A DNA stretch of 24,778 bases from NCBI GenBank assembly GCA_964441765.1, contig CAYTVI010000027.1, positions 1 to 24,778 on the forward strand, read 5' to 3'. Below, in pieces: positions 21,380 to 24,778 of this stretch (positions are counted from its first letter, which is position 1; each line of letters opens with the position of its first letter). Position numbers and translations under genes: made by a program. Source of the DNA: Sulfurospirillum sp964441765. GTDB taxonomy: Bacteria; Campylobacterota; Campylobacteria; Campylobacterales; Sulfurospirillaceae. The notes beneath the pieces were generated by a model. That model ran no database searches. It had not been told where the DNA came from and worked only from the letters and a program-made list of their open reading frames with translations.

Positions 21380-23500
21380 TTAAACAATAATTTCGCGCTG
21401 ACCTTTAGCATTTTGAGAAGAAAGTATTCCCATCGCTTCTAGTTGCTCGACAATTGTTGCAGCTCTATTATAGCCAATGTTTAATCTTCTTTGAATATAA
21501 GAAATAGAGCTCTTTCTTTCATTAAGGACAATGGCTTTTGCCTCGTCAAAAAGCTCATCTAATTCGCCACTGTCTTTAGAGCTAGAACTTGAAAAAGTAC
21601 CCTCTTCACTCTCTTTTAAGAAGCTCTCATCATATTGAACAGGGCGCTGTTTTTTCAAGTATTCAACGACTTTATCTATCTCATCTTCACTTGTGTAAGG
21701 AGCATGCAAACGAATGAGCCCTGAAGTGCCAGGAGGTGTAAAAAGCATATCACCATTTCCTAAGAGAGAATCAGCTCCCATAGCATCTAAAATGACTTTT
21801 GAGTCGATTTTTTGCCCGACTTTAAAACTAATACGTGAAGGTAAGTTTGCTTTAATAAGACCCGTTACAACATCGACAGAAGGTCTTTGTGTCGCAACGA
21901 CGATGTGAATACCGCTTGCTCGTGCCATTTGTGCTAAACGTGCGATGTAAAATTCAACATCTTTACCACTGGTCATCATCAAATCAGCTAATTCATCAAT
22001 AATAATCACAATATAAGGGAGTGGTTCAACCCCAATACTCTTTGCTTTTTCATTGTAATTTTCAATATTTTTAGTCTTTGAACGACTCATCATCTGGTAA
22101 CGTTTTTCCATCTCACCGACCATATTTGCCAAGGCAACAATCGCTTGTTTTGGTTTAGTAATAACAGGCGTTAAAAGATGTGGAATATCGTTATAGATAG
22201 AAAACTCTAACATTTTAGGGTCTATCATCAAAAAGCGTAAGGTATCGGGAGAATTGCGATACAACAAAGAAAGTAGCATAGCGTTAATACCTACACTCTT
22301 TCCACTCCCTGTGGTTCCTGCAACAAGTAAGTGAGGAAGTTTTTTAAGGTCTGTCACAAATGCATTGCCAACGATATCTTTACCTAGTGCAATCGTCAAA
22401 GGTGAAGAAGATTTTTGAAAAATATCACTTTCTAAAATTTCTTTAAGATAAATGGTCTCTATCTTTTGATTAGGAACTTCGATACCTACGACATCTTTAC
22501 CAGGAACCGGTGCTTGAATACGAATAGTCTTCGCACGAAGTGCCATCGCAAGGTCATCTTGAAGGGTTAAGATACGAGAGACTTTTACATGCGGAGCTGG
22601 TTTAAACTCAAATGTGGTTACTACGGGACCAGAATAGGTACGTACCACATCGCCTTCAATTTTAAAGCGTCTGAGCTTTTCAAGTAAATCTTGAATTTTT
22701 TGGTCTATTTCACTTTCGTTTACATGTACTGCTTTTGTTGGAGGATTTGCTAAAAATGAAAGGGGTGGAAGTTTAAAATCTTTTGGTTTATCACAAACTC
22801 CTTGGTCGATTTCTTGTAGAAGCTTTTTATTTTCTTCTACCTCGCTCAAAATTTCAACTTTTTTTGCACTTTTAAGGCGTACTAAACTTTTTTTAGGCTC
22901 TTCCTCAAGGCTTTGAACAGGAACTTCTTCAGCAAGTTCTTGGAAAACCTCTTTTTCTAATGGTTCGATAACAGGTTCACTTTTTCGTTTTTCTTTAGGA
23001 GCAACCTCTTCACGTTGAGACGGTACTTCTTCGTGAGAGACATATTCTTTGACTTTTGTTTTTTGAAAAGATGGTTTTATAAAAGCTAAAAAATCATTAA
23101 TACTGGATTCAACAAGCAAGGTAATGGAGAGTGTAAACATAGCAAATGTAAATAACCAAACACCAATAATCCCGATAGAGCCTATCAGTAACTCCACAAT
23201 AAAGTGTCCTAAATATCCTTGGTAACTACTTTTTACAACAATAGCTTGTGTCATCAGCAATGCTAGAAAAAGAATAATTGACGCAAGGATAATACCAATA
23301 CGTCTTTCACTCAAAACACTCTCTTTATAAAAAAGAAATGAAGGAATAACTAGAAAGAATGGATAGAAAAAAGAAAAGTAGCCAAACCATGTTTGATTCC
23401 ATTTTCCAAGGAGTGCACCAAATTTACCAACAATGGAAGGATCTGGCAAAATGGTTGCAACACCTAAAAAGAAAAAAATAGCCACACAGATGATAAACAA
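21380..23500 (-). CDS. ftsK: DNA translocase FtsK
   Basis: Septal DNA motor that pumps chromosome ends through the division site. The 706-residue protein has about four N-terminal membrane helices (1-135), a charged linker rich in Glu/Lys/Pro (140-245), the alpha and beta motor domains (about 255-625) with Walker A GTTGSGKS (395-402) and Walker B IVIIIDELADLM (497-508), and a C-terminal winged-helix gamma domain (about 648-706, RRLNIGYNRAATIVEQLEAMGI) that should recognise polar guide sequences. The length is normal for Campylobacterota. The start is uncertain: no ATG is available, and TTG at 23500 begins exactly at the first membrane helix. A stronger AAAGGA lies about 20 bases upstream, next to a TTACATGTAA copy, but no standard start follows it in frame. 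An internal near-copy of the palindrome encodes V-H-V-N near residue 258. Confidence 0.93.
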   Translation of the reverse strand: MFIICVAIFFFLGVATILPDPSIVGKFGALLGKWNQTWFGYFSFFYPFFLVIPSFLFYKESVLSERRIGIILASIILFLALLMTQAIVVKSSYQGYLGHFIVELLIGSIGIIGVWLFTFAMFTLSITLLVESSINDFLAFIKPSFQKTKVKEYVSHEEVPSQREEVAPKEKRKSEPVIEPLEKEVFQELAEEVPVQSLEEEPKKSLVRLKSAKKVEILSEVEENKKLLQEIDQGVCDKPKDFKLPPLSFLANPPTKAVHVNESEIDQKIQDLLEKLRRFKIEGDVVRTYSGPVVTTFEFKPAPHVKVSRILTLQDDLAMALRAKTIRIQAPVPGKDVVGIEVPNQKIETIYLKEILESDIFQKSSSPLTIALGKDIVGNAFVTDLKKLPHLLVAGTTGSGKSVGINAMLLSLLYRNSPDTLRFLMIDPKMLEFSIYNDIPHLLTPVITKPKQAIVALANMVGEMEKRYQMMSRSKTKNIENYNEKAKSIGVEPLPYIVIIIDELADLMMTSGKDVEFYIARLAQMARASGIHIVVATQRPSVDVVTGLIKANLPSRISFKVGQKIDSKVILDAMGADSLLGNGDMLFTPPGTSGLIRLHAPYTSEDEIDKVVEYLKKQRPVQYDESFLKESEEGTFSSSSSKDSGELDELFDEAKAIVLNERKSSISYIQRRLNIGYNRAATIVEQLEAMGILSSQNAKGQREIIV
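22719..22730. repeat. Near-copy of the iterated palindrome (TTACATGTAC) in ftsK
   Basis: Nine of ten bases, at the end of the low-conservation linker before the motor domain; read on the coding strand as GTA CAT GTA AAC (V-H-V-N). Confidence 0.55.
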
Positions 23501-23524
23501 AGTCTCTTTTACGATAACGTATCC

Positions 23525-23568
23525 TTTACATGTAAGTCAAAGTCATATTATAACAGATTACATGTAAT
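23525..23568. repeat. Pair of iterated palindromes between flgL and ftsK, 32 bp centre to centre
   Basis: The first copy (23525-23536, TTTACATGTAAG) continues on the minus strand into AAAGGA, a ribosome-site sequence upstream of ftsK. The second (23557-23568, ATTACATGTAAT) overlaps the end of flgL: it is read AAT TAC ATG TAA, so it supplies the last codons and the stop. Confidence 0.85.
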
Positions 23569-24778
23569 TTAAAAGAGACATAGAGTTAATCTTCGCTATT
23601 GTCGAAAGCATCGCTTGGTATGAATTGCTAATTTGGTTAAATTGCAAATACGCTTCAGCGGTATCCACATCGATGACAGAAGAGCGTACGGTTTTTACAT
23701 TGAGGCTTAAATATTCAGCGCGCTCATTGGCATCACCTAAAGCGTTAGAATACGCGCCAATTTTTGTATGTTCTTTTGTCACATGGTCTAAGATATGATC
23801 TAGCTGGCTCAGTGAATTTTGCAAACCAATATTTCGAGGATCTAATGAATCAGCATCCATTCTCATTGTACCTGTTCTAACCGCCTTTATCATGGCATCT
23901 AAGTCCTTAAATAAATCAATACTTGGATTTGAAATAGCTATAGCATCATTTGCCATAAACGAAAGTGCAACACTCCCCACGCCCGTGAAATCAGTCGCAC
24001 TTTTGTCGTACATTGTAAATTCTATTTTTGTTTGAGAAGCTTTTTTATCGATAATTTGGAGCTGCCCTTTATTATCTAATGTAACATCGACATTGTTTTT
24101 TGCGCTGTTTAATGCGTAATTGTATTCGGTAAGATTGGCATTGGCAATAGCATCGTTATAATCTAGTGTTGCTTGTGCTACAACGTCAGGTGTAGAAGCT
24201 GGGTCATCTCTTAAAATCCCTGCATCAATGGCTTTTTGAATATATTGAGCTGTCTCTGTGGAAACACCTGTTTTGGCAGATGCTGTTTGAAGAGCTAGAT
24301 TGGCGGCATCACCTGCGACGCCAAAAGCAATAGCATTATTAATAGCTGTTTGTGCTGTTGTTGTGACCCCTTGTTTAGGTAAATTTCCAGATGTCACCAT
24401 ACTCACAACATCCATAAGCTGTTGATAGGTCATCTCATCTGCTTTTGTTTTGGTATTTAGTGGATCGCCTTTGCCATTGTAAATAGATATAATTTCATTA
24501 GGTTCATTAACATTGATAATACCATCGCCATCTAAATCAATCGAAAATGTTGTATTTGTAGAGTCCAAATTCAAAGTTCCTGTTCTACTCACACCATTGA
24601 CATCTGTGAAATTTAAGATGAGTTGTTTACCATTTAAGCTACTAACACCAGCAACATCAACAAGTTTTGTAGAGGCTACTGCATATTCGTTGGTTGATTT
24701 AATAATTTGAGAGATATTTCCTTGAAGTTCATTACCCTCTTTTTCAAAACTTCTTCGTGTATAGTTGATACTATCTGG
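23558..24778 (-). CDS. flgL: Flagellar hook-associated protein FlgL (hook-filament junction), 5' part outside window
   Basis: Junction protein between the flagellar hook and filament, exported by the flagellar type III system. The frame is open to the window edge; 406 residues and the stop are visible. A GTG at 24592 could be mistaken for the start, but coding sequence of the same kind (for example GNISQIIKSTNEYAVAST and LNGKQLILNFTDVNG) continues upstream. The C-terminal 100 or so residues have the flagellin-like D0/D1 helices (SLSQLDHILDHVTKEHTKIGAYSNALGDANER, then LQFNQISNSYQAMLSTIAKINSMSLLNYM), typical of FlgL. The middle is an alanine- and threonine-rich variable domain containing a perfect EF-hand-type loop DLDGDGIINVNE (visible residues 81-92). 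It lies 57 bases upstream of ftsK, as I recall from Campylobacter. It is probably part of a flgL-ftsK-acnB unit. Confidence 0.9.
   Translation of the reverse strand, partial: PDSINYTRRSFEKEGNELQGNISQIIKSTNEYAVASTKLVDVAGVSSLNGKQLILNFTDVNGVSRTGTLNLDSTNTTFSIDLDGDGIINVNEPNEIISIYNGKGDPLNTKTKADEMTYQQLMDVVSMVTSGNLPKQGVTTTAQTAINNAIAFGVAGDAANLALQTASAKTGVSTETAQYIQKAIDAGILRDDPASTPDVVAQATLDYNDAIANANLTEYNYALNSAKNNVDVTLDNKGQLQIIDKKASQTKIEFTMYDKSATDFTGVGSVALSFMANDAIAISNPSIDLFKDLDAMIKAVRTGTMRMDADSLDPRNIGLQNSLSQLDHILDHVTKEHTKIGAYSNALGDANERAEYLSLNVKTVRSSVIDVDTAEAYLQFNQISNSYQAMLSTIAKINSMSLLNYM
24503..24538 (-). other. flgL: EF-hand-like calcium-binding loop within FlgL
   Basis: Encodes D-L-D-G-D-G-I-I-N-V-N-E: Asp at loop positions 1, 3 and 5, Gly at 6, Ile at 8 and Glu at 12, which is the canonical EF-hand/dockerin loop. 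Confidence 0.75.

Noticed and set aside
24590..24592. GTG at 24592 as the start of flgL
   Set aside because: The frame stays open to the window edge with FlgL-like coding sequence, so this is an internal valine codon.
1..24778. CRISPR array, insertion sequence, prophage or integrative element
   Set aside because: No direct-repeat array, transposase, integrase or terminal inverted repeats were found. The dispersed palindrome has no regular spacing and carries no gene.

Overview
The window is low-GC bacterial chromosome that looks like a free-living Campylobacterota (Epsilonproteobacteria), most likely Sulfurospirillum or a close relative. I infer this from the protein families, from the neighbourhoods (flgL next to ftsK and then acnB; ilvA and trmA near each other, as I recall from Campylobacter), from the two chemoreceptors and a CheX-like protein, and from TATAAT boxes with poor -35 regions. 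No strain can be named from sequence alone. Nearly all of it is ordinary housekeeping and transport DNA. I see no prophage, insertion sequence or CRISPR array.

Layout. 1-900 (+): the 3' end of an ABC-transporter ATPase gene, then a DedA-family membrane protein. 882-5047 (-): a CheX-like phosphatase, a class II DAHP synthase and a large chemoreceptor with an unusual layout. 5048-5366 is a divergent intergenic region. 5367-10746 (+): RarD-like permease, a complete aapJQMP general amino-acid ABC transporter (aapM is interrupted by a 100-N assembly gap at 8841-8940) and a small membrane-anchored protein of unknown function. 10775-12417 (-): threonine dehydratase, translationally coupled to an upstream CoA-binding protein. 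12547-13728 (+): a chemoreceptor without a periplasmic sensor. 13745-17145 (-): trmA, a DUF445 protein and a B12-binding-type radical SAM protein, probably one operon. 17225-17302 (+): tRNA-Pro(GGG). 17308-24778 (-): a stand-alone DUF234 protein, a SlyD-like prolyl isomerase, aconitase B, FtsK and the 3' part of flgL.

The most striking signal is not a gene. The perfect palindrome TTACATGTAA (usually within TTTACATGTAAA or TTTACATGTAAG) occurs 12 times in 24.8 kb. Of 20 ACATGT hexamers in the window, 12 have exactly these flanks. Copies lie in gene leaders (three fused to the Shine-Dalgarno sequence), in terminators and at gene ends (one 26-bp version holds the stop codons of two convergent genes), and inside three genes in two reading frames, with a further copy covering a stop codon in the third. 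This looks like a highly iterated palindrome under DNA-level selection or propagation; its function is unknown to me.

Secondary points are a canonical EF-hand calcium loop inside FlgL, a TrmA-length methyltransferase carrying RumA-style iron-sulfur cysteines, and a chemoreceptor whose cache-like sensor has no N-terminal membrane segment.
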